Shown one piece after another: positions 37,401-48,230 of a stretch of DNA of 64,000 nt. The notes beneath the pieces are model-generated. The model ran no database searches. It was not told the origin of the DNA and was given only the letters and a program-made list of their open reading frames with translations. The position numbers and the translations under genes were made by a program. The DNA is from Kingdonia uniflora (taxonomy: Eukaryota > Streptophyta > Magnoliopsida > Ranunculales > Circaeasteraceae): assembly GCA_014058105.1 (NCBI GenBank), contig JACGCM010000276.1:1-64000 (forward strand), in the 5' to 3' direction. Positions within the stretch are counted from its first letter, which is position 1; each line of letters starts with the position of its first letter.

Positions 37401-38727
37401 TTTTGCACACCACTGAACATATGATTTGCCTGCCTCACCATATGATCCCTCGACATTACCGAATTCATTCTCAATCTGCCAAGACAAAAATATGTTTACT
37501 TCTCAAAATTTAACTGCTTAGTAAAAAAATAATACATTACTGAAAGTACCTGGGTGATGATGATAGGACCCCCTTGTGGTGCAAGCAGTTTTTCTTGTTT
37601 AACCATGTTCACTATCATAGTGGTAAAATTTTGCATTTCATCCTTCAAATAAAAAGAAAAATTTGAAAGACTACTTATTTAGTCATTTGTGTATTAATTT
37701 AGAATTATTCAAACCGAATAACAAGAAAAACAAAAAGAACAAAAAAATACCTTATAAATTTGGTTGTCAGTCCTTAATTGAATTCCTGGTATATTGTGCA
37801 ACCAGACTGGAAATCCTCTGATAGAAGGAAAGACAAATAAAAAATGGAAATTTACAAGTAGTAAGTGAAGCACACCATCAATTATTTAGATTTCATATAT
37901 AGCCTTGGTAATTGACATAAGTAAAATACCCGTAATTCCATTCTGCGCAAACATAAGGCCCAATGCGGAGGATTGCGTATAGGCCTGCATCTTGTACAGT
38001 TTTAAGGTACCTAACAAGGTCTAGGTTACCTGAAAAGTCATACTGGATCAAGAATATAAAAGCTATTTAGAGGTCTTCGTACAGTTTTAGGAAAGCTGGT
38101 TAAATTTTATCGAAGTAAAGACGTGTGTTCAACTAATTGACGAATGGCCTATTCTCTTAACAAGAGAAAACCATACCCAGAAGCATCAACATTTCTCCTA
38201 TATTATTAAAAAAAAGAAGATACGCTTTTGGGTTACATGGATTTAGAACATACGAGACAACAAACTACATATACAAAAACAGACATTGAATTTACTTGTT
38301 ACGTTATCTTGGTAAGTTAAAATTTGAAAATATGAAGAGAGATTACAACCTCACGTCGACGAGGCTCGTGGACATTCCAGAAAACATAAGTCTCAATAGC
38401 ATCAAGTCCTCCTTCCTTTGCCTTTTGCATCAAGTCTGGCCACATCTGAGAAATCCATACATACACGTTACAAATCAATATCTATACTTACAATTGTCAT
38501 CAGTGTTTTTTTCCTTTTGAATAAGTCACAATTTATATTCATTTAATCGTCATTACCCCGGGGGTGCTGCGTGCATAATGAATGGCACCAGAGAAGAGAA
38601 CTCGACGTTCTCCATTGATCTTAATTGCTCTTCCATCGAATGAAACCTCTGTTGCAAACGATGACAAACAAGTGTACAGAAGAAGTAAACAGATAGTTAT
38701 AAACTTATCTTTTACAGAATTTTCCAT
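31463..38727 (-). CDS. Beta-galactosidase, GH35 with C-terminal lectin domain (BGAL7/15-like), middle copy
   Basis: Predicted secreted exo-beta-galactosidase acting on cell-wall galactans. Exons read on the minus strand: 38557-38727, 38350-38445, 37930-38042, 37751-37817, 37550-37642, 37332-37475, 35356-35444, 35152-35257, 34899-34983, 34609-34727, 34375-34536, 33634-33830, 33437-33540, 33142-33251, 32931-33044, 32456-32572, 32111-32319, 31730-32006, 31463-31570. All are GT-AG and in phase, giving 826 aa. Signal peptide about 1-26; GH35 acid/base E184 in IENEFGN, nucleophile E253 in [13 protein letters not shown]-type lectin domain over the last ~90 residues. It has four more introns than the 40301 gene. 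Oddities: STPG and HYARS for STPE and HYPRS, and NTWNGFYGD where the neighbour has NTCNGWYCD, so two cysteines are lost. Open throughout but possibly under weak constraint. Confidence 0.85.
36034..37118 (+). mobile_element. Tandem TRIM retrotransposon: four LTRs, three internal segments
   Basis: Four 236-bp LTRs lie at 36034-36269, 36317-36552, 36600-36835 and 36883-37118, each starting TGTAACACCCC and ending GTGACA (TG...CA). They are separated by three 47-bp internal segments, giving a period of exactly 283 bp. Each internal segment begins with a primer-binding site (ggtatcagagcc, the initiator tRNA-Met type; the third copy reads tggtatcagagc) and ends in a polypurine tract (aaaggtggggggac). 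A 5-bp target duplication, acatt, flanks the array at 36029-36033 and 37119-37123. There is no coding capacity, so it is a non-autonomous terminal-repeat retrotransposon in miniature. The copies differ at only a few bases. It sits in intron 6 of the beta-galactosidase gene, in the opposite sense. Confidence 0.93.
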
Positions 38728-38931
38728 ATCTTTTCTTTTGTTCAGTAAAACTGTAATTGATCTTTAAATAATAAGTCTATTAGAGCAGATAACGGCAAGG
38801 AGTCCAAAGATTCCAAGTCTCCTACCCATAATCTCCTAATCCAAGATAACTACAAATCAGTCTCCATAATTAGAATTTGTTTTCCATACTAGCTTATCTT
38901 TACCTTGCTGTAACAGGTTGAGATTTTGAAA

Positions 38932-40130
38932 TTCTGTTAATGGAGTAGTTGGTGTTCTAGAGAAAGAGGTCATTGATTCTTGGTCATTGGATTAGTGGAC
39001 AGTTTCATGATGATCCACCACATATTCACTGGATGAAGCATACTGTTGAGATGATCTTCCTGTATGGTCATAATCTGTCATATTGTAGGTGTGACCAACC
39101 AACTCAATTCAGATTTCAGACAGTTTCAGAAGTTATATAGGGATCAATTAACGGATTGTTCGACAGGCTCGACTCTGATTTGGAGGATATTAGTCCATCT
39201 TACTGCATCAATTGGGTACTGGGGAAACGATACACATTGAACATCCTACCTTCCAAAAAATATTTTAATACCTTCCAAAAAACATTCTACCTAAGGATCA
39301 TACACTAGCAAAAAACAAAAAATCAGACGCACATGTAAGCACGAGCACCTAGTTCTATTCGGAAATGATACATTGTGAAGAGATTAATCAACCTTTAACA
39401 CTACGATCATGCTTATTCTGTTACTGCAGACACTGAGAATGACTAAAATAGGAGTCAGGTTTAGATGATCAAATTCCTAATAAAAGCACATTGAGTAACC
39501 CATCTCGCTAAATTAGAGCCTAACCTTCTAACAAAAGGATGAAATTGACAAAATCCCTTGGTGAAATAGCAAAGGCCTAGTTTGAGATTACCACATTGAT
39601 CAACCTCGCGTAACTCCAACTTAACAAGATAAATGATGATCACTATCTCACTCAAATCGACAAGCACTAACATTTATTAAAGAAGAAACCAATTTAATTT
39701 TTTCATTTCTAATTCCATATCCTGAAAATGCACAAATATAACATGAAATTACCTGAGAAACACGGCACAAGATCAAACACATAGCAATGGAAAACCCTAA
39801 CAAGGTTCTTAAATTCATAGCTTCCGAACCCCACATTTAAACCTCTCAATCCAGAGTCAGACTCCAAAACTTAGGGTTTGGGTTTGGAACATAGTAGAAT
39901 CTGGGTAAAAGTAGTAGTTAGGAGAAATCACAAAGTTTTGAGGAAACTTGGGAAAGAGTGAGAAACCCAAGATAGGTTTCATTATCATTATATTACTATG
40001 TAAACAAGAAAAAACTCAAAGCTTTATTGTCCTGTTTTGAGACATAGATATCTGAAATAATCCTGGATACAGATATCTGGAGAGAAACATTGCTAGACAA
40101 AGAGATATCTTTCTGGACTAAACACTTTTA
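38932..40130. repeat. Duplicated intergenic unit, copy B
   Basis: Near-identical to 30175-31358. It separates the 5' end of the 31463-38727 gene from the 3' end of the 40301-43986 gene and should contain the middle gene's promoter. It carries the conserved signal-peptide-like mini-exon described at 39753-39818. Confidence 0.85.
39753..39818 (-). other. Possible alternative first exon of the middle beta-galactosidase
   Basis: On the minus strand an ATG at 39818 opens a 22-codon stretch (MNLRTLLGFS then a hydrophobic run and CR-S-Q) that ends exactly at a GT donor (cag|gtaatt). It looks like a signal peptide. A phase-0 acceptor exists at 38647-38648 (caacagag|gtttcattc), which would join it in frame to VSFDGRAIK of exon 1, replacing the usual leader. 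The duplicate at 30949-31014 keeps the same ATG, length and donor with two amino-acid changes. Only a transcript could confirm use. Confidence 0.35.
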
Positions 40131-40215
40131 TAAATAAAGGATCTTAATTTAACAAATCTAGTAAAGATTGAATTGATATTTACAACTCAGTCTTTCATTA
40201 CTTCAAAAGAAAAAA

Positions 40216-40367
40216 ATGAACTTCCTAACAGATAATTTCCACAGCTAGCTTGTTAACGCCATTGCTGCAGTTGCTTGATCCAAAAGTAAAAATGAACTTC
40301 CTAACAGATAATTTCCACAGCTAGCTTGTTAACTCCATTGCTGCAGTTGCTTGATCCAAAAGTTTTT
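40216..40367. repeat. 76-bp tandem duplication at the end of the 40301 beta-galactosidase
   Basis: The segment from atgaacttcctaacagataa to cttgatccaaaagt occurs at 40216 and again at 40292, with one clear base change (aacgcc / aactcc). The right copy includes the last coding bases and the stop codon. The left copy, downstream on the gene strand, falls in the 3' UTR and repeats the coding end out of use. Confidence 0.85.
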
Positions 40368-43300
40368 TCCGAGACGTCAATCGAACAACTCTCTTTACCA
40401 ATACAAGCCTGCAAAATTCAAAACAATGTAATTAGTATTGAGAAGGCTTAAGATATAATAGATTCATATAGGAGAAAGCAACAAGCGGAATACCTGTTGA
40501 ATAATTGCTAAGCTGTTCTCAGATTCACAACTTCCCTTCTTAAATGATGTACAAGTTCCTTGTGGGTCTCCAAAGCTAGCAAACTTAATATCTGATATAG
40601 TTTGACCTCCGCTATTGCAGGACAACTCCAAAGTGTTACCTTCATAAGCTTTCCCACATGCCGTACCAACAGCGATAGTCTGGAAATTTACTAGAGTTGG
40701 ATTTCCACCAATCTCCTCAAATAAAACTAGTGTATTCACATCATCGACGAGGAAAGAACGTGGAACATGGTACCATCGCTGAGAAGGGTTACCACAATTG
40801 GTATTACATTTGCGATCACTATATGTACCACGGTAATCACAAGTGTCACTGCAACCCGTATCACTTGCAAGATAGCTAGGCCAGTATCGTCCAATGCTGT
40901 GACCGTTCACCCAAGCGTGCCCCTTTCCTAAACCCTGCAAGTCTACCACAACTGGATCTTTCCCTATTGGAGTCTTGAATGTAGTCTGTAATCCAAATAT
41001 TGAAATATATCAGAGACCAAGTAGAGAGAAAATAAGTAATACAAAGATAGCAAATCTAGAGAGAGTACCTTGTACCACATCATCATCCTGTTAAGTGGAA
41101 GATTCGAACCATGCCATTTAACGTGAAGATGTACATTACTATAAAGTTGTTTATCTTCGCCGTTCAAACCAACCTTGTAAACCCATTTATGTCCTGATAA
41201 ATCCTTAATTATAGTCTCATCCCCCATTGTGCGAACAAGCTCAACACTTGCAATTCCGTAATTAGCTAGATCATACCTCACACCATAATTCTGTGTATAT
41301 TGGATAAAAAGAACATTGATAAAACAAGATAAACAACTTCATATGTTTGGTCTACACAACAATTTTAATAAATTTGAGTACTATACCTTTAGCCCGACGG
41401 TAGCACTGAGTAGAGATATTTGATTGCTACCAATATCTAGTAAAACTTTTTTCTCGAATATGAAATCATATGATCCGTATTCTGCCAGTTGAGATCCTAC
41501 AATCCAATCAAATCAAAATATCACCCTAAGAAATGTTACATTTTATAATTAGCTTTCTCCTAAAAGGGTATCAAAATTTTCTTACCAACAAGCTTTCCAT
41601 TAACATAAGCATGGAGTGCATGACCACTAGTATTCACTCTTAGAGTCAAATCCTTGCTCGCAATTGGATCGTTCGCATCAATATCCACACTGAGGGACAA
41701 AAGAAGTAGTAAACAAAAAATATATTAACTACAAGTTTATACATACTAAGAATAAATTGTTAAAAGACGAGGAAAGTGATTATTACCTAGTCATGTACCA
41801 TAAGTAATCACTTGTGTCATTAGATGCTGCCTTTTGTTCTAAAATACCTTCCACCTCATAAGTACCCAAGCCTTGAAGGGAAGTATCCTTATTAGAATCG
41901 GGTTTCCATCTCCAAGTCAAGAGCGGTCCGTCTTCCGCTTTGTTTGATTTCTTCACCATCACAGAGGTTTGAGTGTTGACCTTAGCCGTGTTGTAGACTT
42001 CGTTTTTACAGTTGGAAAGAATAGTAACAGACCAAGCAGGCACCGTGTACTGATTTCCTTCGAACGTAATGGTTGCATCAATCTTTGAATTTGCATTTCC
42101 CAAAAAGCAACTAGAGGTGCCGTCGAAATCGTATTTTGTAACCTAAACAACATAACTTTGACATTAAATTGACCGAAATTATCATTGAACGTACAATAAC
42201 TTGTTACAAAAAAAAATGTCTACTTACTGTTACAGCGTCTTTGAAGTTTGTAGTTGAGATATCTCCATAGGTGAGAGTCTTCTCCATTGATTTAAGATGG
42301 TTGTGGAGTTGCTTAAGATGTCCCCATTTTGGTTGGTTCAAGTTACCATATTCATCAAGAGGAGCATCATAATCATATGATGTAGAAATATATGGTCCTC
42401 CCGCTGTCCGACCGAAGTTAGTACCTCCATGGTACTGAAAACATAGCATTTTAGTAAATATCACCAAGAAAATAAATTCGAAATATACAGTATGTTATAT
42501 ACAAACCATGTAGTAATTTTGAAACGTGCCACCAAATTGAAAGAACCGAGCAACTGCAAACGCGAGATCCTCTGCAGTTCTGTGAGGGTCTCTGCCACCC
42601 CAGTGCTTGAACCTAAGAAAATATCCCGTATTGAAATGTTAAATAATTTTCTAAGAATCGCGATAAATTAAAACTAACAAAAACGTGAAACTCACCATCC
42701 AGTCCAGTTCTCAGTCCACATCTTCGGACTATTCGGGCTGTTAGGCGTAAAAGAATCGCAGTACCACCCGTTGCAAGTATTAATCTGTTACCAAAAAAAA
42801 AAAAACAAATTTATTAAAGATAATTTTGTTTATAAATACAACAAACAAGAAGAAGAAAGAATAAATGTACCATAGGTTGGGGGGCATCAGGTTGTTGGCA
42901 CATAATCCACGGGACGCCGATATCAAGAGATTGAGCCATACTTGCACACCAGTTAATGTATGATTTCCCGGCACCTCCATATGCCGATATAAAATTACCA
43001 TATTCATTCTCAATCTGTGTAAAATATTAACAAAAGTATATATTTAGTAAATAATAAATAATAAATAAATAAATAATTATGTTACCTGAGCAAGAATAAT
43101 AGGACCTCCTTGTGATGCAAATAGTTTCTCCTGTCTAGCCATGTCTACTATCTTAGTAGTGAAATTTTGCATCTCATTCTGGAAGAAAAAAAAAAGTATA
43201 TCTAGATGAACAAACTTATAAATAAATAAACAAAAATTTAAAATAGCGTAATCAGTATAACTACTAACCTTGTAGATCTCGTTATCAGTTCTTAATTCGA

Positions 43301-43986
43301 TACCCGGCATATTATGGAGCCACACGGGAAATCCTCTATATTAGAAAAATAAAAACTTAGTGAAAAGGAACAGCTTTACATTACAGTAAGTATTGATTGA
43401 ATACTTGAATTATGAAAAAATAAGATATACCCGTAGTTCCACTCTGCGCAAACATAAGGTCCAATACGAAGAACGGCATACATACCGGCAGATTTAATCG
43501 TCTTGAGAAACCTAATAATGTCTAGGTTTCCTGAAAAATCATACTGAAACAAAAAGAAGCATATATTAGCAGAACTGTTTCCTTTTGTACATACTTACTA
43601 GAAAACTTGAGATTAAGAAGTAAAATATATATACCTCTCGTCGATGTGGCTCATGCGCGTTCCAGAAGACGTAAGTCTCAATAGTATCAAGACCTCCATC
43701 CTTGGCTTTCTGTATCAGATCTGGCCACATCTGAAACCAAACAACACAAACTATATAAGTCCATAATATCATCGTAAACATATTCATAAAAAGTAGAAAG
43801 AACAATGATCAATATACGTACCTCGGCTGTACTACGGGGATAATGTATAGATCCTGACAGGAGAACACGTCGTTCGCCATCAATCTTGATAGCCCTACCA
43901 TCATAGGTTACTTCAACAGCAGCACACGAAGAGAGAAGAACAGATAAGAAGCCTAAAAGAAATAACAACACAGTACTACTCGCCAT
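40301..43986 (-). CDS. Beta-galactosidase, GH35 with C-terminal lectin domain (BGAL7/15-like), complete copy
   Basis: Exons on the minus strand: 43822-43986, 43635-43730, 43431-43543, 43269-43335, 43086-43178, 42871-43014, 42696-42784, 42507-42612, 42228-42434, 41787-42142, 41586-41689, 41387-41496, 41069-41290, 40494-40985, 40301-40408. All GT-AG and in phase; product 823 aa, close to the ~826 aa of Arabidopsis BGAL7. Signal peptide about 1-23. GH35 signature [13 protein letters not shown] places the acid/base at E182 and the nucleophile at E251 (MWTENWTGW). Other conserved blocks include [36 protein letters not shown] and [17 protein letters not shown]. The last ~90 residues form a cysteine-rich SUEL-type galactose-binding lectin domain. 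Known role of the family: removal of beta-1,4/1,3-linked galactose from wall polysaccharides. This copy lacks the odd substitutions of its neighbour and is the likelier functional gene. Confidence 0.93.
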
Positions 43987-44878
43987 TATGCTCTCTAGCT
44001 AGACTTCACAAAGAAAGAAATTGATTAATGAATAATGAGGTTGAAATCACACATATTTATAGGTTTCGTAATAGTCTTTAGATAGACCATAAATGTTATC
44101 TATTTAGTTTCGGATTCTAAAGAGATTAAATTCCAGAGAGACTAAAACTTGATTACGTTTATCACTTAAGCTGTAATTTTGGTAATAAAACACTATGGAG
44201 GCTAAATTCGTCATTTGAGTTAGAAAGAGAATACTCTGGACTTTTGGTGTCGTTTCTGTAATTTGGTTAATAATAAAGGGTATTTGAGTCAATTAGTACA
44301 TCTCTATAACCATAGATTTAGACAGAAATCTTTGTTATCCGAAAATGGCGACGATGGTTCGCTGTTCATTATTGTACACGTGTCCATATCCAGACGATAT
44401 TTTCCGGCAATCTGGACCGTCCAAACTTCACCACGGTCTAAGAACAATACATGCTTCTTCATCTTCTGGTGAGTACAAACAATCCCATGAACATATATAT
44501 AATGTGTAAATTGTAGAAAGAAAGAAAGATTATTGATTGTTTCAATCCCATTAACATATATAAGGTACTTCTTGCCCAAAGAGTCATCGTCTAAAATAAT
44601 ACGCAGGTCATGAGGAATGAGACTGGGGGTCATTATGAAATAACAAAAAACAGCCATATATAGGAGGTCAAGAAGTTAGCACCCATGAAGAATGAGACTT
44701 TGTAGTTGAGTAAGGGAATAATGAGATAATGTATTTTGTCAGTCACCACATTTCTATTTTTTTTTATCTTGGATTCAGGAGGATCTGAACATTAAACTCC
44801 TCAAAAGACTTCAAGTCGAACGAGATAGAAGGTAAGTCAGGCTAAAGGTTCTGTTGTCGTTTCTAGGAAAAATTGCCA
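43987..44878. promoter_or_regulatory. Upstream region of the complete beta-galactosidase
   Basis: Contains the presumed promoter of the minus-strand gene, with a short leader ahead of the ATG at 43986. Tandem copies A and B of the intergenic unit do not extend here, so the two intact genes have different upstream DNA. Remaining open stretches match nothing I know. Confidence 0.4.
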
Positions 44879-45589
44879 TCAGGGGCGGAGCCAGATATTT
44901 AGAAGTGGGGGTTCAGGGCAGAGCTCCCGATTTTTTTTTATAGGGGTATTTCGAAATTCATGGATCACATGCAACCCCCAAATTCATGAAATTTCGAATG
45001 CTAAGCTTGCAATTAACATCATAAATCAACTATTTTGGCAAATGACAACTCTATAAGATCAAATTTGGAGTAATTTACCTCCTATTGTTGGTTGCGTCGT
45101 AGTCGTCCACGACGATGTTCAGAAAAGGGAACATCTGAGAGCTGTCAAGGGTTGAATAAACTGTTTCTTCTTCAGATGAGATGAAATAACTTCTGAAAAG
45201 GGTCCGAATGTTTGTTTTTGACAAAGAGATTGATGAGGATTATCAGGGTGTTTATTTGAATAAGAGTGAGGAGAGAGTCAAAGAGTCGGGCTTGATGAAG
45301 AGGTATTACTTTGTGGAGCAGTGCTGGAGTGAAGCTGGGATTCAACTCAATTGAGCTTGGATGGAGCTGCGAGCTGGCCGTTACTATTTTTATTTTTTTT
45401 TGTTGTTGCTGTGGGTATATATATATAAGAAGGAAATCTGGAAGAAAAAAAAGTATGAGACCACATTGGGATAAGACGAACCTGCATGTTTGATATTCTT
45501 CATTTTATTTCTCCAGTCAACCAAATTGCATTTATTTATTTGTTTTTGTTGTTGCCCCCCCCCCCCCCCCTTAAATCCGGCCCTGACAA
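44879..45589. mobile_element. Possible hAT-like element relic
   Basis: The left edge reads tcaggggcggagccag and the right edge ccggccctga, whose reverse complement is tcagggccgg, so the ends are partly inverted-repeat. The CAGGGGCGGAG start is like that of Tip100-type hAT elements. No transposase and no matching 8-bp target duplication are seen. A 17-base C tract lies at about 45557-45573. Confidence 0.3.
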
Positions 45590-46156
45590 GAAGAATCAAT
45601 CCTTCTGCCTTGTTTTCTAGGCTTATTTTGGGAAGCCGTTCGAACGAGATTTGGAGTCATTCGAAACAGAAGACCAAATTTACTGTCTCAGTTTTCAGGC
45701 TTATTTTGGGAAGTCGTTCGAACGATAAATTAGGTTGTTGTAAGAGCAATTTCGTCATATATTATAACTAGAAAACTTGTAACTTACAAAAGAGGGCAAG
45801 GCTAGGCAGTATGAAGGGAGATCCAAGTTGTAATCTAGAACTTAGGGTTTTGAGAAGTAATTCAAATTAATCAATTGAATTGAGCAATAGAAGTTCCTCT
45901 TGGGAAATTATCCTGCCAAATCTTGCGTGTTTGTTTAGTTCTTCTTCCAAAGTTAGTCTCTAATTTGATTGTGGATTACTTTGAGTCCCCTTGCATTGTA
46001 ACTTCCATAACTTCATCCCTTGAGTTCTTCTTTATTACCTTCGGTTTTTCTTTTGCAGCTAAATTGAAGTTTAAAGATGTACTGCATTTGCATGCAAGTA
46101 TTTTGAATATTTTTAAGCAAGTATCAGAAGCCAAGAAGTTACTCAAATTAAAGGAG
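45590..46156. other. Leader and promoter DNA of FLU
   Basis: Holds a short direct repeat (ggcttattttgggaagccgttcgaacga at about 45619 and ggcttattttgggaagtcgttcgaacga at about 45698, period 79). The open frame leading into FLU exon 1 begins at 45923. Part of this is probably FLU 5' UTR or an unrecognised first exon. Confidence 0.45.
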
Positions 46157-47782
46157 ATGTGCTATCTCCCATCTAGCAGGGAAAAAACCGTGATGTTGAT
46201 CAACAATGGATCTAGAAGAACTAGGAGACTATTAGAGACAAAACAAAATGGCATCCAGATTACTAAGTGCGAAGGAACTAATGATGCTGGTCAATGGCAA
46301 TCAGTGTTTGAGAATTCGGTTATACATTGCATATCCACTCCTCAGGTATGATGGTGAGTCCTTCTATATTCCGGCTATGTTATTCTTTGATATCGAGATT
46401 TATTTAGTATTCAAACTGACTGAAACTTGTACTATTGCAGAAAGTGGCGCCATTAAGATACCCAGCAATCGCATTTGTTGCAGCAAATGCTTTAGTACTG
46501 ACTCTCCCTCTTGAAGCTTTAGCAGAAACATGTGAGGCCGCTGATAGCTCTTTTTTCCAAATGCCGCTACTGCTTGCTGTAGCACTCATAGGTGCTACTG
46601 TTGGAGGTAAGGGAAGTTCATCTTTGCCAAGTCTATTAATTAGATGTGGACTCAAACAAATGTGTATAGCTAAGGCAGACATTTTCCATTATGGCCAAAA
46701 ATTTCTCAACACATTATGGAAGTACGGGATTCGGATATAATGTGCATGTCCTCCAACCTATACATAGTGTGGGATAGAGATATTTCAGTTGACATTTTGT
46801 GATGCTTGTCAATGTTTGGTCAATATTGCCAAATATGAAATCTAAAAAAGGTCATGTACTTTACTGAAAATTTCACTGCTTGTTGTACAGGTTTGGTTGC
46901 GAGGCAGAGGAAAGAAGAAATGAAGCGCTTGAATGACCAGTTGCGCCAAATCAATACAGCACTAAGAAGACAAGCAAGGATTGAGTCTTATGCTCCCACT
47001 TTAAGTTACGCTCCAGTTTCTAGTAAAATACAAGAGAATGAAGTAATTATAGATTCGAGGAAACATGATTTGCTTTTACATTTAAAAAGTGGGAAGAACT
47101 TCTTGAGAACTCAAGATCCAGAGAGTGCCTGTCTGCAATTTAAGAACGCTCTTGAGCTTGCTCAGCGTCTAAATGATCCCATCGAGGAGAAGAAGGCTGC
47201 TCGAGGCATAGGTTTGTTCTCTTGACGCGTTATAATTACTCTTCCGAGGATCACAAAGCCTAAACACTCATTTCTTTCCCTGGGACAGAAACATTTTAAC
47301 TAATGATATGTCAGTATTAAAAATTGATTTTAATTTTTTTTGTCGGAACCATCTGCTTGTGTTGATAGCCTCTCTACCAAAAATAATCCCTATGCACTTT
47401 ACCGTAAATCCTATGGACTTCACCACAGGATTGTCCATGGATCCTGCCCCTCTTCTTTATTTATGTATTGTATATGCGACCCACATAAATATGTTAGCAC
47501 ACAGTAGGTTTACTCAAAGTACTACAAGTATATATACCTAATGTACATGTATCCTCAGCTTTGAATCGGTTTGTTTCAGGTGCCTCTTTACAGAGGCTGG
47601 GTAAGTACAAGGAAGCTATACAATATCACTCAATGGTGTTATCAGCCTCTGAGAGAGTAGGAGAGGATTCAGGGAATACAGAAGCTTATGGAGCTATAGC
47701 AGACTGTTACACCGAGCTTGGAGAGCTTGACCAAGCTGGCAATTATTACGACAAATACATCGCTAGGCTGGAGACCGACTAA
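46157..47782 (+). CDS. FLU: FLU (FLUORESCENT IN BLUE LIGHT), chloroplastic TPR protein
   Basis: Negative regulator of tetrapyrrole synthesis; in Arabidopsis its TPR domain binds glutamyl-tRNA reductase at the plastid membrane in the dark. Exons 46157-46345, 46441-46606, 46891-47211 and 47580-47782 are GT-AG and in phase. They give 292 aa from the ATG at 46157. Visible in order: transit peptide (about 1-63), a hydrophobic segment (YPAIAFVAANALVLTLPLEA, about 70-89), a second membrane segment (MPLLLAVALIGATVGG, 104-119), a coiled coil (KEEMKRLNDQLRQINTALRR) and TPR repeats through GASLQRLGKYKEAIQYH and AYGAIADCYTELGELDQAG, ending ARLETD. The C-terminal three exons are secure. The start is not: the same frame is open back to 45923, ATG 46192 is another option, and a further 5' exon may exist (acceptor tttgcag near 46057). 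Confidence 0.88.
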
Positions 47783-48230
47783 TGTACGTGTTGTATTTCT
47801 CTTTTTCCTAATTTCATGTTTAGACTTTCCTGAGTCTGTTGTTTAAGAGAAAGGTTGCGTTTTTTTTTAATAAACTGTAATAGGCAAATTCGATTTTTTA
47901 AGCCACGTGAATAACTGTAGGATGGTGTAACTTTTTGTGAGAATTATTATCCCTATATATTGGCTAATTTCCACAGATTATCACTTTTTGTTTAGATGAA
48001 TTTCAGTCAATAAAATTAGAAAAGACACAAATTATTTCTTGGCTGAAATTCATCTCGGTCGTTTATCACTTGCAATGGAAGCATTAGGTTTTTTTTTTTT
48101 TTTGGTTAGGTTTATAAACAGATCCAACGATCCAAAACGTTTCCCAAAAAACTGGAGCCAAATCTCTCTTTCTCTCTCTGAAGAGTGAAGACCTAAGCAA
48201 TCACTGTGTCACCCTCACCATTTTCCTGCA
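47783..48230. promoter_or_regulatory. FLU 3' end and promoter of the amidophosphoribosyltransferase
   Basis: A compact same-strand intergenic gap. A TATA-like tttataaac lies at about 48110, roughly 115 bp before the next ATG, followed by a tctctctttctctctctg leader. Inverted words (tgaatttcagt near 47998 and tggctgaaattca near 48041) could form a hairpin near the FLU 3' end. Confidence 0.4.
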
